A stretch of DNA of 64,000 nt, taken from the NCBI GenBank assembly GCA_031216915.1, contig CM062288.1, forward strand, positions 177,733,919 through 177,797,918. Direction: 5' to 3'. The notes under the pieces were generated by a model. The model ran no database searches and was not told the origin of the DNA. It worked only from the letters and a program-made list of their open reading frames with translations. This DNA is from Pictodentalium vernedei (lineage: Eukaryota; Mollusca; Scaphopoda; Dentaliida; Dentaliidae). The translations under genes were made by a program, and so were the position numbers. Positions 34,975 through 47,168 of the stretch are shown one piece after another (positions within the stretch are counted from its first letter, which is position 1; every line of letters begins with the position of its first letter).

Positions 34975-35560
34975 ATTCTTATAATTAGGGTTTGGAATCT
35001 AATATTATTGTGTCGGTGCAAATATTACTCACCTGTGGAAAGTGACCAGCCCAGTGACAGTGGCCAAACTGTAGTTTGTTCACATTTTTGCAAACTCTTT
35101 TTGTCCCCCGAATTTTTTTTTTTTTGGGGGGGGGTGGGGGGGCTATTAAAATAGCCAGCATCTGTCCATGCATGCGTGCATCCCACTTTGGTTTTCCCAT
35201 GATAACTTTAGTTATAGTTAGCCAGATCAAATGACATTGTATGTGTATCACATAAAATACAGGTCAAGTTCGAATCAGAGTGCAGCCCGGCAATTTTTGC
35301 CAGAGTTATGCCCCTTGTTTTACTTAGAAAATTCTTCTTTTTATTTGTTTCCTGATGATAACTTTAGTTATAGTTGGCCCAATCAAATCAAATCAACATA
35401 AAATACAGGTTAATTTAAAATCGGAATTTGGTCTTACATTTTTTGCCAGAGATATGTATCTTTTTTGACTTCGAAAAATTAAATTTCTTTCAAATACCTT
35501 GAATTGCACACGTTTTCTTGGGGGGTGGGAGGGGGGGTGGCAGTGTGGCCTTTTATTCTC
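34975..35560 (+). repeat. Fragment of the ATAACTTTAGTTATAG monomer family with poly-G
   Basis: GTCCCCCGAATTTTTT followed by a G run (35127-35141) looks like a 5' stem with an expanded right arm. Then two monomers with GATAACTTTAGTTATAGTT and AAAATACAGGT(C/T)AA, related to the family at 14981-16202. A second G-rich block lies at 35520-35540. No 3' end is seen. Confidence 0.45.
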
Positions 35561-35594
35561 TTTGACAGAGAGAGCACATCAGCTCATTGGTTTG

Positions 35595-35800
35595 CGTTGT
35601 GCCTATGTGGGAGCATGGTGGTGCTGTATACTAAGCATAGGGCACGATGACAGTAAACCTGCCTTCAACTGATTCCAAGTTGCCAACCCTGCTTGTGATT
35701 GGTTCATGAGTTGGGATAGTCTGACAGATACTCACCATTGTTCATTGGTTTTCTCCAGGCAACGTGTTTTCCTCCACCAATTAACCTCCCAACAAGCATA
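35595..35800 (+). mobile_element. Ancient SINE core remnant
   Basis: GGAGCATGGTGGTGCTGTAT, the following ACTAAGCATAG, GCCAACCCTGCTTGTG and TTTTCCTCCACC keep the order of the SINE core but with many substitutions. Head and tail are lost. Confidence 0.5.
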
Positions 35801-36333
35801 CAAACTTTATGCTGTAGCCCCATGTGCTTTGATCTTAACTGATTGTAATGTGAAAAATCTATTCAATTTTAAGTATACATGAAAAACTGAAAAGCTCTTA
35901 ATTCCAGCAGAACCCAGCAGACAGCAGATAAGAAGGTTCATTATTAGTGCTTCATAGGCATTTTGCTGAAAACTTATTATTGGATAGAAACTGTTCTTTG
36001 GGTGTTTTAGATCCACTTTCCATTTAAATGTATTTTAGCTGCTGGTAACTCTGGGCTGTCATGAATTGTGAGATGGTTGTGCATTGGGAGGATTGAAATT
36101 TTGCTTTGATGATGAAAACTGTCCTTTTCCAGTGCATTTTGCAGCTTGATGATTTCTAGTGAATATGACATAACTGCAATTTTTCAGGAAACAACCGATC
36201 TCTCCCTATTTTAATGTTGCTCAAAGTGAATCAAAAAGATGCTAATGTATTGCAAGAGTTGTCAGTCAGTTTTGAGTTAAAGGACCTAACTTGACAGGTT
36301 TACATGTTTGTTTGTCATTATGGCTACTGTTAT
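35801..36333. other. Gap: no gene or repeat recognised
   Basis: AT-rich sequence with no array, hairpin or SINE match. Short ORFs on both strands show no recognisable protein. Confidence 0.4.
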
Positions 36334-36850
36334 ATTTTTATGTGTACCCATACCATGTATGGTACACATGATGTCGGCATCCGGTGTGGCCCTCTGTCGT
36401 TCGTCCATCCTTTGTCTGTCCGGCCGGCCGGCCTGCATCCGTATCCATTTCTTTGGCATTCGATAACTTGAAAAATATTGCTTGGATTGTCATGTTACTT
36501 TATATTTGTGTTCAGGTTACTGATGTGCCGAGCTGTATAGTTTTTGGTGTAAATCTGATAATTTGATCCTGAGATATTAACCCTTGATCCTTCAAATTGA
36601 GAATTCTTCCAATCCCTTTGGCACGAGATAACTCAAAAAATATCAATTCAATTGTCATGTTACTTTATATATATCTTCAGGTTACTGATGTGCTGCGCTG
36701 TATAGTTTTTGGTGTAAATCTGATAATTTGATCCTGAGATATTAACCCTTTATCCTTCAAATTGAAAATTCCTCCAAAAATTGGTTCTGAAATAATAACA
36801 GCTTTCTACTAGTTGCGCGTATGGGTACACATCTAACGATTTAATCGGCC
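36334..36850 (+). mobile_element. Short complete hairpin-ended element (TGTGTACCCATA ends)
   Basis: The 5' end TATGTGTACCCATACC pairs with ATGGTACACATGA, followed by GTCCATCCTTTGTCTGTCCG. Two and a half monomers of the 28.3-kb family follow. The 3' part has TATGGGTACACA, the exact inverse of the 5' block, then CGATTTAATCG (5-bp arms, 1-nt loop). At about 0.5 kb it is the smallest apparently complete member in the window. Confidence 0.6.
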
Positions 36851-38018
36851 TGTTTTTAATAATTGAAGTGATCCTACAGAATCAACAGGAGCAAACTTTT
36901 CATGAATAAAAGTAGGTATCTACATTTTGAGGTTGAATGAGATTGATATTCCCCCTTTGCCACTGTATAATTTCTCTATCATGTGGTATGTTTGGGGACA
37001 TCAACCAGTTACAGTTGTTTCAAGAATAAATAGTGGTTCATCCCCTATCCATGTTAATTATTTTTCAGAGGATTAGGCTGTGCCATTATGTTGATTTCAT
37101 CAATCCTTTTGCAGCTTGCAAGCTCGCTGTTTTGTTTGGATCTATTTCAAGTCTGCCTTTTTTTTTAAAGGATTCTGTAAGGCATTTTTCTAATTTTCAC
37201 GGTGATTACACCAATAAAGAATAATGAATTAATGCGTCCTACTGAGATTTTTTGGAATCTTTTGTGCACCAAATGTTATGTTTCTTCCACACAAGTGTTC
37301 AGTTAATGTTTCTCCCACAAATGTGATGTTGGAGTTGATGACAAAACATCAGCATTCTACTTCATCTGTCATATTAGTACGGGGAGTGTGTGATGCAGTC
37401 CATTTGTGTTCAGCTGAAAACTGATATGCAATGCAGCTAGAAATGTTCTGTCGCATGGGCAGGGTTACCCATTTGAGGATGATGGATCAGCCTGCAAGTT
37501 AAAAAAAAAATGGGTGTGTGCGATTCGATGCCTCGGTCTGCATTTTCGTCCAGCTAGAAAAAGTACACATCCAGCCTGAAAATTTCTATTACAGGGGTGG
37601 GGCTATTCGTCCTGGAGTGTGTCAGCTCACTAGTAGATCATAAACAACAGTGAAGACCATAAGTTGTAATATTAGATAAATAAGTAATTTCTCTGAAAAA
37701 GTCTGCATGAACCAGTGAACTCTGGCATGGACTTGGTTTTATTTTTTATTATATAAACTTTTGCACCAAAGTTCCCATCGTTTCATGTATGTTCATTGTA
37801 CACATATAGAATGTTTCTTTATTCCTTCCATATTAACAGAATAAGAAAAATATATATAATTGAACATAGAATCTAATGCAGTTGTTTCATTTTCCACACC
37901 TGTGTACTTTTGTGAAAAAAACAAGTTTTGGTCGGATAATTCCAGTCGGAACCATTATCCAGTGCATCCCTAGTAATCTTATGAATTGAACAGCTTTTTT
38001 GACAGAACCCTTTTTTGC
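36851..38018. other. Gap: anonymous sequence with one hAT-like terminus
   Basis: GGTCGGATAATTCCAGTCGG, the following AACCATTATCCAG and TGCATCCCTAG at about 37929-37972 form the right end of an hAT-like element. Its possible left partner is near 32880, but the DNA between them is a patchwork. No gene was identified. Confidence 0.35.
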
Positions 38019-39540
38019 TCACCTGACTGAAAGTCAGAGTGAGCAATAGTGATCACTCTTGTCCGTTGACATTCATAGTAAAGGTGGCCTTTGAGCTCTC
38101 TCCTCCCAAACTGCTCTACCAATTCCAATAAAATATGAAAAAAATATGAATAATGAGTAGAGAGTGCATATTCAGTTTTGTCAAAATGGATATGCAGCTC
38201 CTCTCTGGTGTTGAAACGATTACCTATTTTTCAAAGTCAACTAGTCGACGGGAGTAATCGATTCAAAATCGACTAGTCGGCTTTTCTGTTGAAAACATGA
38301 TTGTCTCAGTAAATTAGGTGATAAGAGACTGTTACATGTAGATAACCCTTTCGTTTAATGACTCGTTTGACAGGTGTTTGATGAAGTTTCCTTGTCAAAG
38401 TCATGAACGTAGCTGTTCTCTTTTTGTATTTTGAGTTTTTTAAAACATCGTGCATATTATAGCTTTAACCATTCAGTAAAAAAAATTAAGATACCTGAGA
38501 AGTGCGTGCCACCTAGTCCTCTGTCCGTACAGTGGAAAAAGTATCCAATGATGTTAAAACAGAAGTTTCGTGAATTTGTAAAATGTTTGAAGTGTGCCAC
38601 CATTTGCCCGGTGCAATTAATTAAAAACTCCCGAGTCAAATTTTGTGATGGACAGTTTCCTCACCTTCATATCCAGTCTTCGCCAGCTCACACCCAAACC
38701 AGTACAGTAATATCATAGAATATGGAGCTATGGCATTGATGTACAACCGATCATTTACCGATGTAATATCTGTTACTGAGTGTTTCAGGCATGTATTTTA
38801 TTTTTATATCAGTTAATAAGTGTGGGCGACTTGGGTGAGGGACAGAATGCTTCCATGAATTAATCGGCATCTTTGAAGTTGTACATCAAAATATTTTTCT
38901 TCAACGTGTGCCAGTGATTAGGTTAGGTGAAATCAGTGCTTGTAATGCTGCTGAAATCTAAGTTGTAACATTATCGGCATCAACAAACGACAATGATTGC
39001 ATTGATATCCACTTCTCAATACAATTTAAAATAGGTCCACCACAAAGCAGAAACGTCTGATGTTTGTAATCATTAACCCCCACTATTGGCATTTTACGAC
39101 TTCATCTTTGAGTTTCCAGACTAGTCGACTGGCGGATTTCAGAGTTGATTTTTCCGAAAATCGAATCAACTTTGACTAGTTGACTAATCGTTTCAACACT
39201 ACTCCTCTCCCCATAAGGGAGCCTGAATTTAAATTTAGTACAATATTGAGCAATCTTGTATGAAATGAAAGTCATCTTCTGATCCACCTGTTTGAATCTT
39301 TTGATATTTGGTATACAGCATCTTTATGGTGGTCTGATTCAAGTTTGTTCAGATTAAGTCCTGGGTTCATATTTGAGCTCCTCAGCTTCCTTTTAACTTA
39401 CTATAATAGGAGGGAAAATTCTTTGAAAATCATCTTCTGATCTACCTGTGAGAATCTTTTGATATTTAATATTCAGTACCTTTATGGGGGTCATGTTAGT
39501 TTGTTGAAAACAAGATCTTGAGTTCATATATGGGTGCCCG
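38019..39540 (+). mobile_element. Decayed hairpin-ended element, split by an hAT-like insertion
   Basis: It starts GCTCACCTGACTGAAAGTCA with GAGTGAGCAATAG, a 5' hairpin variant, then a leader and monomers (39210-39540) with TTTGATATTTGGTATACAGC and TCTGATTCAAGTTTGTTCA. The hAT-like element at 38206-39201 sits inside. No 3' terminus is seen before another microsatellite start at 39541. Confidence 0.45.
38206..39201. mobile_element. hAT-like element with perfect 8-bp target duplication and BED-like relic
   Basis: Termini TGGTGTTGAAACGATTA (left) and AATCGTTTCAACACTA (right) are inverted repeats. The flanks are identical, CTCCTCTC at 38198-38205 and 39202-39209, as expected for hAT insertion. 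Further subterminal ACTAGTCGAC blocks occur at both ends. An internal ORF (38431-38718) contains LSVQWKKY and EFVKCLKC, vaguely like the N-terminal BED zinc finger of hAT transposases, followed by HLHIQSSPAH. No catalytic domain is present. Confidence 0.65.
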
Positions 39541-41130
39541 AATATTGTCCATCCATCTGTCTGTCTAACTGTCTGTCCGTGCTTTTGTCATGTTACCACC
39601 TCTATCTCAGATGCTTTGGTACTTTTGTTTCAAATTTTCTGATTTGATGGGGCATTAGGAAAAATTGATGCACGTCATTTTTTTTCCAAGATGTCTGACT
39701 GGCGACCATTTTTGTTGGAAATTGCGTGTAATTCGTTACATGTATATGCTCAGATCTTCTGAAGGACATTTCCGATTTCAATAATTTTTGGTATGGAGGT
39801 CTAGCAGCATAAGATAAATAACATATCATACAGCAAATTATGCAAATTAGCCTTACTTCACCTTTTTTTTCAGGTAATATTTTTGTGTGTATTATGTTGT
39901 GTACTGTTACCACCTGTATCTCAGAGATGCTTTCATGCTTTTGTTTCAAATTTTCAGATTTGAAGGGAAGAGACATAATTATGATAAATAAGGTTTTTTT
40001 CTTGTGCATAAATTATGCAAGTTAGCCTTACTTAACTTTTTTACAGGTATTTGGATGCTTCCAGTAAAACCACAGAAATATGGGTAATATTGGGACTAGT
40101 TTGTTGAGTTGTTCCTTTGATATCCATATTTGTTTGGGTTTTATTGAGGAAATATCAATATATTTCACAGTAATCCACCTGCCGTGAGGGACGATAGATC
40201 GCTTTTGACTGGCGTTGCACTTGTTGATATTTGGTATACAGCATCTTTGTGGGGCTTTGATTCAACTTTGCTCAAATGATTCTGTGAGTTCATAGTCAGG
40301 CTTCTTATCAGAGTCATATTTTAACTCCGTGCAATAAATCCACTAATAAGATTCTTTTTAGATTTGTTGTACAACAGCCTGAGGGGGTCGGTGCAGATTT
40401 AAGTTTTTTTTCAGATCCAAGTCCCTTGGTTCACATTTGGGCTCCCTATGGTAGCCCAAATTATAACTTTGTGCAGTATGCGGAATATTCTTTGAAAATC
40501 ATCTTTGATATTTTATATATATATATTTTATATATATATTATATATATATTTTATATTTTATATATATTTTATATTCTTTGAAAATCATCAGATCCACCA
40601 GTCCACCAGTCAGAATGTTTTAATCTGAATTTTTAATGTATAATTTAATTGTTTCAAGGACTCATTGGGATCCACAAGTTAGAGTCTGCTGATATTTGGT
40701 ATATGAAATCCTTAGTAAGGCCAGATTCATGTTTGTTGTGCCCCAGGATTGAAAAGTCAAAGGGGTATCTAGTGGAGACCTCCATCTGTCCGTTCTTCTG
40801 TCCATCTGTACCAACATTTTCCCTTGTATCTCAGCCACTGCTACTTCGATTTGAATGATATTTGGTGATGTGACCAAGCATCATGGGGGAACAATACCTG
40901 TATAGCATGAGTTTCTTCCAAACATTTTTTCCTGAGTTATGGTCCTTTTTTGAATTACAGAATTCAAAATTCCTTTCATCCGAACATTTTCCTGTGTAGC
41001 TCAGCTACAGTTACTCCATTTTGACGTATATTTGGTACACTGATAGAGTAATATGGGGATAACGATACTTGCCTAGAGGGAGTTATATGGGGGTAACAAT
41101 ACTTGCCTAGCGGGAGTTTCTTCCACACAT
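39541..41130 (+). repeat. Degenerate arrays from at least three hairpin-type elements
   Basis: GTCCATCCATCTGTCTGTCT at 39547 precedes two monomers with TACCACCT(C/G)TATCTCAGA. Monomers of the 166-bp family recur at 40210-40620 with an (AT)n-rich insertion at 40506-40575. A 5' stem GTGCCCCAGGA ... AAAGGGGTATC at 40737 starts two more monomers with CCTTGTATCTCAGCCACTGC. No 3' terminus is clear and no gene is supported. Confidence 0.4.
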
Positions 41131-41204
41131 TTTCTCCATTTTTTCTAATGTCTCTTTATCTAAGTTAGTGATAAACTTTTAAATAAATAGACCAAGAACC
41201 CTTA

Positions 41205-42204
41205 GGTTAATTTCTAAGTGGAATTTAGCTTTGGTTCTTCTGAAGCTAAAAGACGCGCCATTTGAGCCTCTTGATACAGTGGACTTCAAATTCTTATCTT
41301 ATAAGACAGCTTTTCTCATAGCCTTCTCTTCTGCTAGAAAAGTTAGTGAGCTTCGTGCACTATCTATTGATGATTCTCACTATCGTAGTTCTAGTAATAC
41401 TATTACATTGACTACTAATGTTGGATTTTTGGCTAACAATCAGGCTCCCTAATAAGTACCCTGAAGCTATTGTTTAGGCTCTTCCATCTCCAGACGGTCA
41501 TAGGCCTTTGCTTTGTCCAGTCAGAGCTATGCGTATTTACAAAGTAGATCTGAGTTTATCAGAAAGGAACGTAAGCGTTTCTTTTTGTCTTTGCTGCCCA
41601 ATAGAAAGGACATTACGGTCCATTCTATTATAAGGTGGATTCAATTAACTATCCGTACTGCTTATGATAAATTATCTTCATCTCAGCAGTCTGTGCGTAA
41701 GATTTAGGTGCATGGAGTAATAGCGCTGTCTACATCTTGGGCTTATGCTAATGAAGGCTGTGAGGAGCGCGGTGGCTCAGTAGGTAGAGGTGCAGGCTGC
41801 AAGCCGAGAGGTCCTCGGTTCGAATCCCACCTGCGGCAACCGCGTTGTGTCCTTGGGCAAGACACTTCATCCCCATTGCCCACGTGGGGGCACGATGACG
41901 CCGTGTACTAAGGCGTACTGCACGTCGATGGTGCGCATGTCTTCAACCAATCTAACCCTGCCTGTGCTGCAGTGCGGAGTTACGATGTTGGGGAGCTGGC
42001 AGCTGCTCGTCGTTGCTCGGTGTTTCTCTCCACCCGTAAAACTGTCACGGTCACGATTAGCCATTGTGCATAAATATGTGACCTTAAACATCAGTAAATA
42101 AGTAAATAATAATGAAGGCTGCATATTGGTCTCAGCCTTCCACGTTCACAAATTTTTATCATAGAAATATTCTTAGTCCATTTCTGGCGATCTCCGTTGT
42201 TTAG
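41205..42204 (+). pseudogene. Decayed DIRS-order tyrosine recombinase, split by a SINE
   Basis: The frame beginning about 41231 reads DAPFEPLDTVDFKFLSYKTA and FSSARKVSELRALS, the region of the first catalytic Arg in tyrosine recombinases. Later segments read CPVRAMRIY, SIIRWIQLTIRTAYDK and HGVIALSTSWAYAN. After the SINE comes AAYWSQPSTFTNFYHRN, with the likely catalytic Tyr, and a stop at 42204. Breaks: in-frame stops after NNQAP and after AIV, at least one frameshift near 41545, a stop before HGVI, replacement of the HxxR arginine by isoleucine, and the SINE at 41761-42110. It is non-functional. The family was recognised from memory of DIRS/Ngaro-type recombinases. Confidence 0.65.
41761..42110 (+). 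mobile_element. Full-length SINE inserted in the recombinase pseudogene
   Basis: Intact tRNA-like head (GTGGCTCAGTAGGTAGAGG, GTTCGAATCCCACC), core and TGTGACCTTAAACATCAGTA tail. The target duplication AATGAAGGCTG lies at 41750-41760 and 42111-42121, inside the recombinase reading frame. Confidence 0.9.
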
Positions 42205-42820
42205 GTCCGTTATCTGTTGCTCAGAATGTCGTCCACTAACAGTTGCAACTATAGTTATTCAGTGACTCTGTCCTGCTGCTCTCTTGGTTCTGGGGTATTT
42301 GGCCCAGAGCAAGGGGAAGGGGGGGGGGGGGGGGGAATGTGTTCCCTTATATCACCTGCTTTATAGTGAAAAGCAAGGGAATACCTCCTCTGGAGTCAGT
42401 AATTCCGAGTCAGTGCTGGTATGGTTTTAAAGTGTAAAGCTAATGTCTATCTCATTTATGTAATATTCAGCTCAGTGTGAAGCATTTGTATATCTCACGT
42501 GTCATACGAGTGTTAATATACAATCCTCGGACACTTTTAAATGAGTATAAAGAGTCTCATTCTCTGGACTATCTTTATTTATTGACTTTTCTTTAAAAAG
42601 ATTAGTATAATGCGTTATACTGGATGTTAATAGAGATCATTGACGTTATTGTGCTCAATTACGGAATGGGATTGTGTCTTTCTTTTTTGGTATAAATAAG
42701 AAAGATACATGTAAAGCCTGTTCTATTCTGGAGGGGATAATTCTGTTTTCATGTAATTGAGTCTATTGGATTTTCCTTTATGTCCTAGGCCCTCCAGCTT
42801 TTTTTCTATTCAGCTAAGTT

Positions 42821-42898
42821 TGGGTCATTGGTACAGTATAAAGATGTGAAAAAATTTATAGTAATTTATATATTTTTTATACTTACCAATGACCCAGA
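42821..42898. repeat. Palindromic element terminus (TGGGTCATTGGTA ... TACCAATGACCCA)
   Basis: The 13-bp outer arms are separated by about 50 bp of AT-rich sequence. The right half is repeated in inverted orientation at 47117-47168. Position 600 bp after the recombinase fragment suggests a DIRS-type inverted terminal repeat. Confidence 0.5.
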
Positions 42899-45800
42899 CG
42901 GGGATGGCCCTCCCATGAGTCGGGAACTCATACCTCCCCACTGATTACATAACGCTTACCAGGCACTGGTTGTAAGAAAGAGGATTTGGCTCCAATTTTG
43001 GTACTTCCTGGACACTGCGCATGCGCAGTGGACAAAAGTATGGAGGTCCACATAGGACATCTATTTTTGGGATTTTGATGCAAATTTTGGGGATTGGGGG
43101 GGGGGGGGGGGGGGGGGGGGGCAAAATTTGTGTTTGGCCCTACATTACGTGTACGCTTGCTGTAAAACACAGCCAATCGACTCCCCACTAACTGCTCTAT
43201 GAGGTGGGGAATCAAAACCCAACCATGTGACTTCAATAAGACGTACTATCGGTTATAATTAGCACGAAGTGTTTCCCAGTGTTGTGACAAGGTTATGCTT
43301 CCGACACAAAATAGGACCTTCATACATCATTTCTCTGCGAAACAGCCGTTGATAATTAGGGAATAAAGCGCATCGCTCCCAAACTATACAAATAAAAATA
43401 AAATCGTTAAAATTTATTTCGAAATATCATACAAAATGACTTTTGAGGGCAGTTTCGATCTCACAGGAATATTTGTGAAGACCATGTTGTTACCTTTTGT
43501 CGATGTCGGTGTTTCTTTGATCCCGTAATTTTTGGATACCAATTAGCACATTTTTCCAACCAGTCAGGCAAATACTATTTTTAATATCACAGGGAAATTT
43601 TAAAAACGCGCTTCGTTTCGAATATATTGAGTAACAATCAGTGCGATTTCGTCCTTGAATTTTTAAAATCCGACTATTATTAGCGAAGTTACGCCAAAAA
43701 TGGAAATAATAAAAAAAATCTCATTTGTAACAGGTTGAAGAACCTTTCGAAAAGAGTCATTCAAATACACACCTTTTTTGTTCTGCAGTGGTAGACATAT
43801 TCCAGGCAATGAAAAAGAACTTTACATAATTTGGTTGTGTTTCCAGGTATTCGCATGAAGGACGTCTGACGTCGACTTAACAGGTTGAGAACAACGTAGT
43901 TTCGTTACCCACTAAACAGGCCAAATTGCCAGAGTTATTAGACCACAGACGTCTGGAAACCTGATCTAAATCACCCCTACCTCAAAACACCTCATTCTTA
44001 TATGCACCCCACCCCATCGAAACATATATAATACACAGATCTGTGTGTTATTTATTTTGGAAGTGTGTGTGTGGGGGGGGGGGGGGGGGGGGGGGCAAAT
44101 ATAAGAGGGAGGTGTGACATTGGGGGTGATGTGATATTAATCAGGTCTCCAGACGTCTGTGGATAGACTAAGCAGTGGGACCTGGAGGCGGGATGCACAG
44201 CAACTCCGAATTACGACATCATCTTTAATTCAAGGATGATATACAACATTTCTCAATAAAAAAAATAAGCGTTTAACGTGTTTGTTGGATTTCAAGGTGT
44301 GCAGAGAACGAGCTGGTTCATTACGAACTCGCCCCAGTGACGCGGCAAAGCTTCCATGTTTTACAAGGCGATGTTCCCACTCAACTTGGCGGAGCAAAAA
44401 TACAAAAAGAGTACCCAAAAGACGGGTGCAGAATGTTAATTCCCCCCCCCCCCCCCCCCAAAAAAATGTTCTTGGTGAAAAAAATGCTGTGGAAGACCAG
44501 TCGAGTAAAGATATCATCTGACTGGTTGATTGGCTGTGGGGGGGGGGGGGGGGGGGGGGAGGGAGGCTAAGTACAAATTCAATGGAGGCAGAGAGCCGAC
44601 TGTTATGGGCCTACCATCTTGCCATCAGAGGGTGCAGTTGCATAGACCAACCCCACAAACATTTAATGTCTGTGTTTCTTTCTCCTAATGTTCAGTGTTG
44701 ATGTAAGCCTACGACTTGTGGGCCTAGGCCTATTAAAAAAATCCAGGTAAACTTGGGTGGGGTGGGAATCTTATGCAGATCAAGTGGGATTTGCAAGTGT
44801 GATATAGGTATTGCTCCTCGCCGTATGGGCGGAACAAAATTTCCTGACAGACCAAAATAATTTCCAGGCTGATTTCAGATGTGGAACCAAATTGGATTAA
44901 CAAACCGCACGTGCACCTACATATCGGTTCCCGGATGTAAGATGGCACTATGCTGAAATCGTCTATTATGATTGAATAACACGTGGGAAATCTGAGTCAA
45001 TTCCTCTCCAACACAGTTTCGTCCAGCATGCAGTTCGACCTATTGTTCAGGTGAACAAAATATTCCTTTACATTGAACCATGCAGGGCCTTTGAAACACT
45101 GTGGATGACCAAGACTGTAATTGTGGATATCCAGGAACCCATCAACGGTACATGGAGATAAATTCTAAACAGAAGCACTAACAGAGTGGAATTGTCACAC
45201 ATGTATCATTTTAACCCATGTGAAAGAAGCATTTCTTTGAACTGAGGGTCCTTTGAACGACAACCTACGGCCCATCTGTAGAAATATGTTGTGCTCGGTG
45301 TCCCTTTTTCACCAAAGCAGAGAGCATATTTTCTGAGTGGAAACCTCACTCCACGAGTGTTTTAGCAGAGACCCTTCTTTATGTGGCGAGATGGGACGCG
45401 ATGTGTCTGAATGTATCTGAGATCAATTAAAAATTATAAATTGGCAGAATTTGGGAGAGTTTTCAGTTTCCTGTCTGAACTTAGCAAAATTAGAAGAAAC
45501 ATATACATATATTTTATATTTCATTAAAAAACGATGCGTATAGCTTGAGGTTTGTTGCTTTGGACCACTGAGAAAAGTAGACACAGGCTGTTGTAATATA
45601 ACTGAATATAACACAAGACTCAACATGATCAATTATTGAGTTCTCGCGGCAGCAATAAAATTTGGTAGCAGTAACATTTCCTAATCCGAACCAATCCTTT
45701 AATTACCCTTCCAAAGATATAAAACAAGAGCCGACAATAGCTACTGATTGTTTCTGAAACCGCCTCTGATCGCAATGAAAACATTGACTGGTGACAATAG

Positions 45801-47116
45801 ATAAAGCATAAATTACTCCTATGAAGTTTATTCTTTTGAGATTTCCAACATCAGAAACGGGTTAAATTGAATTACAATAATGTATATCTATATATTTTTA
45901 TATTTGCACTGCGACTTGTAAAGAAAATTTTGTTTCTAACATTCGACCTTCCATTTAACAATTTTATTAGCTAGCACTATGACAAATGTTGAAATTATTT
46001 TGAATCTATTTAAAGCTCGTGTGGTGTTTTCCAACAAATAGTTGGAACACAATGAGAAAAAATTTCTAACATTCGGCCTGTCTCTTAAGTTAACCGTGCA
46101 CTTGTATATTAGCACTACGAAAAAGCCCTGGGCCGATTTAATCTGTGGACCGACTTAGGGGCATACCTCAGTTGCTGACTTTATTTTTGGCCGACTTCTC
46201 CCATGGGCGCCTTCCCACCATTTAACTCTTTGTAGACTTTATACCACAACAACAAAGCTTAATTTTTTTTTGCGACAATTTATTGGAAAACATCCAGTGG
46301 TGTTTTGAATAGATAGTTGCAAAAAATGAGAAAAACAACAAAACAATTTCTACAGCCCGTGTCTTGGAGCACACTGAGAGACCATGTGTTCGAGTGTTGT
46401 TTTCTTAATACTGGACCCCCCATAAATAACAGATCTACCCCCCCCCCCCCCCCTACCACAACAGTTGTCAAAATATTTTTTGCTTCCAAAACACAGCTTC
46501 TGAAACCCTGATTGAAACAGACACTACGCGCTTGTTTCAGTCAAAAGTCATAAGATATGCTTTGGAAGCAAAACATTAAGATAAAAACCTTAAAAAATGG
46601 GAATGACGAATTGCGTGTATAGCGTTGGCCGATTTTTACAGTTATGTCACGTAAAGTGTTAAATGCAAAAATGAATATTGCACAGTAATTAGACTTGAAT
46701 ATTTCTCCATTTGAACTTTATATGCCAAGATTATTTTGAAGTGATTTTTTGTTTTTGTTACAAATTACAATTAATTGAATATATTGATATATATGCATTC
46801 CCAATAAATTATAGCAAAATACAGAATGAAATTCAAAAAGATATTTAATAACATTTGATAAATAAAAGTTCTCAGAAAGGTTATAAACGACATCTCAAAA
46901 GTGTTATGCTTTATCAGACCAGTGCTGGAAAACCCCATTAATTAGCTCCGCCCACTCATAAAAAGTTCCTCTATAAATAGACACAGAGATCTTAATTGAA
47001 TCGGATTAACAGTGACTGTATTATGTAATCATATGTAACAACTGGGGTAATTTGGAAGACAACTTTTACAGGGACTGTACACGTAATGTAGAATTTAAGA
47101 GTTAGCATCAGTTAAG
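42899..47116. other. 4.2-kb interval between inverted repeats; no confirmed gene
   Basis: It contains the palindrome TGCGCATGCGCA at 43017 (NRF-1-like), long G or C runs at 43096-43121, 44073-44095, 44443-44460, 44538-44559 and 46438-46453, and a CCGCCC box with CTATAAATAG at 46950-46981 that could be a core promoter. A weak exon-like stretch is listed at 44296-44445. No repeat monomers or SINEs are visible, making this the least repetitive part of the right half. Confidence 0.35.
44296..44445 (+). CDS. Weak exon-like or transposon-derived coding stretch
   Basis: One plus frame reads ENELVHYELAPVTRQSFHVL and QGDVPTQLGGAKIQKEYPKD before running into a poly-C tract. The Glu-Leu-Val-His-Tyr-Glu-Leu-Ala-Pro motif resembles one I recall in transposon-related uncharacterised proteins. 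It is preceded by an AG (GATTTCAAG). The opposite strand is also open. Function unknown. Confidence 0.18.
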
Positions 47117-47168
47117 TCTGGGTCATTGGTAAGTATAAAAAATATATAAATTACTATAAATTTTTTAA
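47117..47168. repeat. Inverted copy of the 42851-42898 terminus
   Basis: TCTGGGTCATTGGTAAGTAT and the following AT-rich block are the reverse complement of 42851-42898. GGAGGGCC-type sequence also recurs in inverted form outside both arms (42788 and 47254). Confidence 0.6.

Noticed and set aside
40506-40575. AT-rich tract as an origin or a promoter
   Set aside because: It is an imperfect (TATATATTTTA) microsatellite inside a degenerate monomer, with no other signal.
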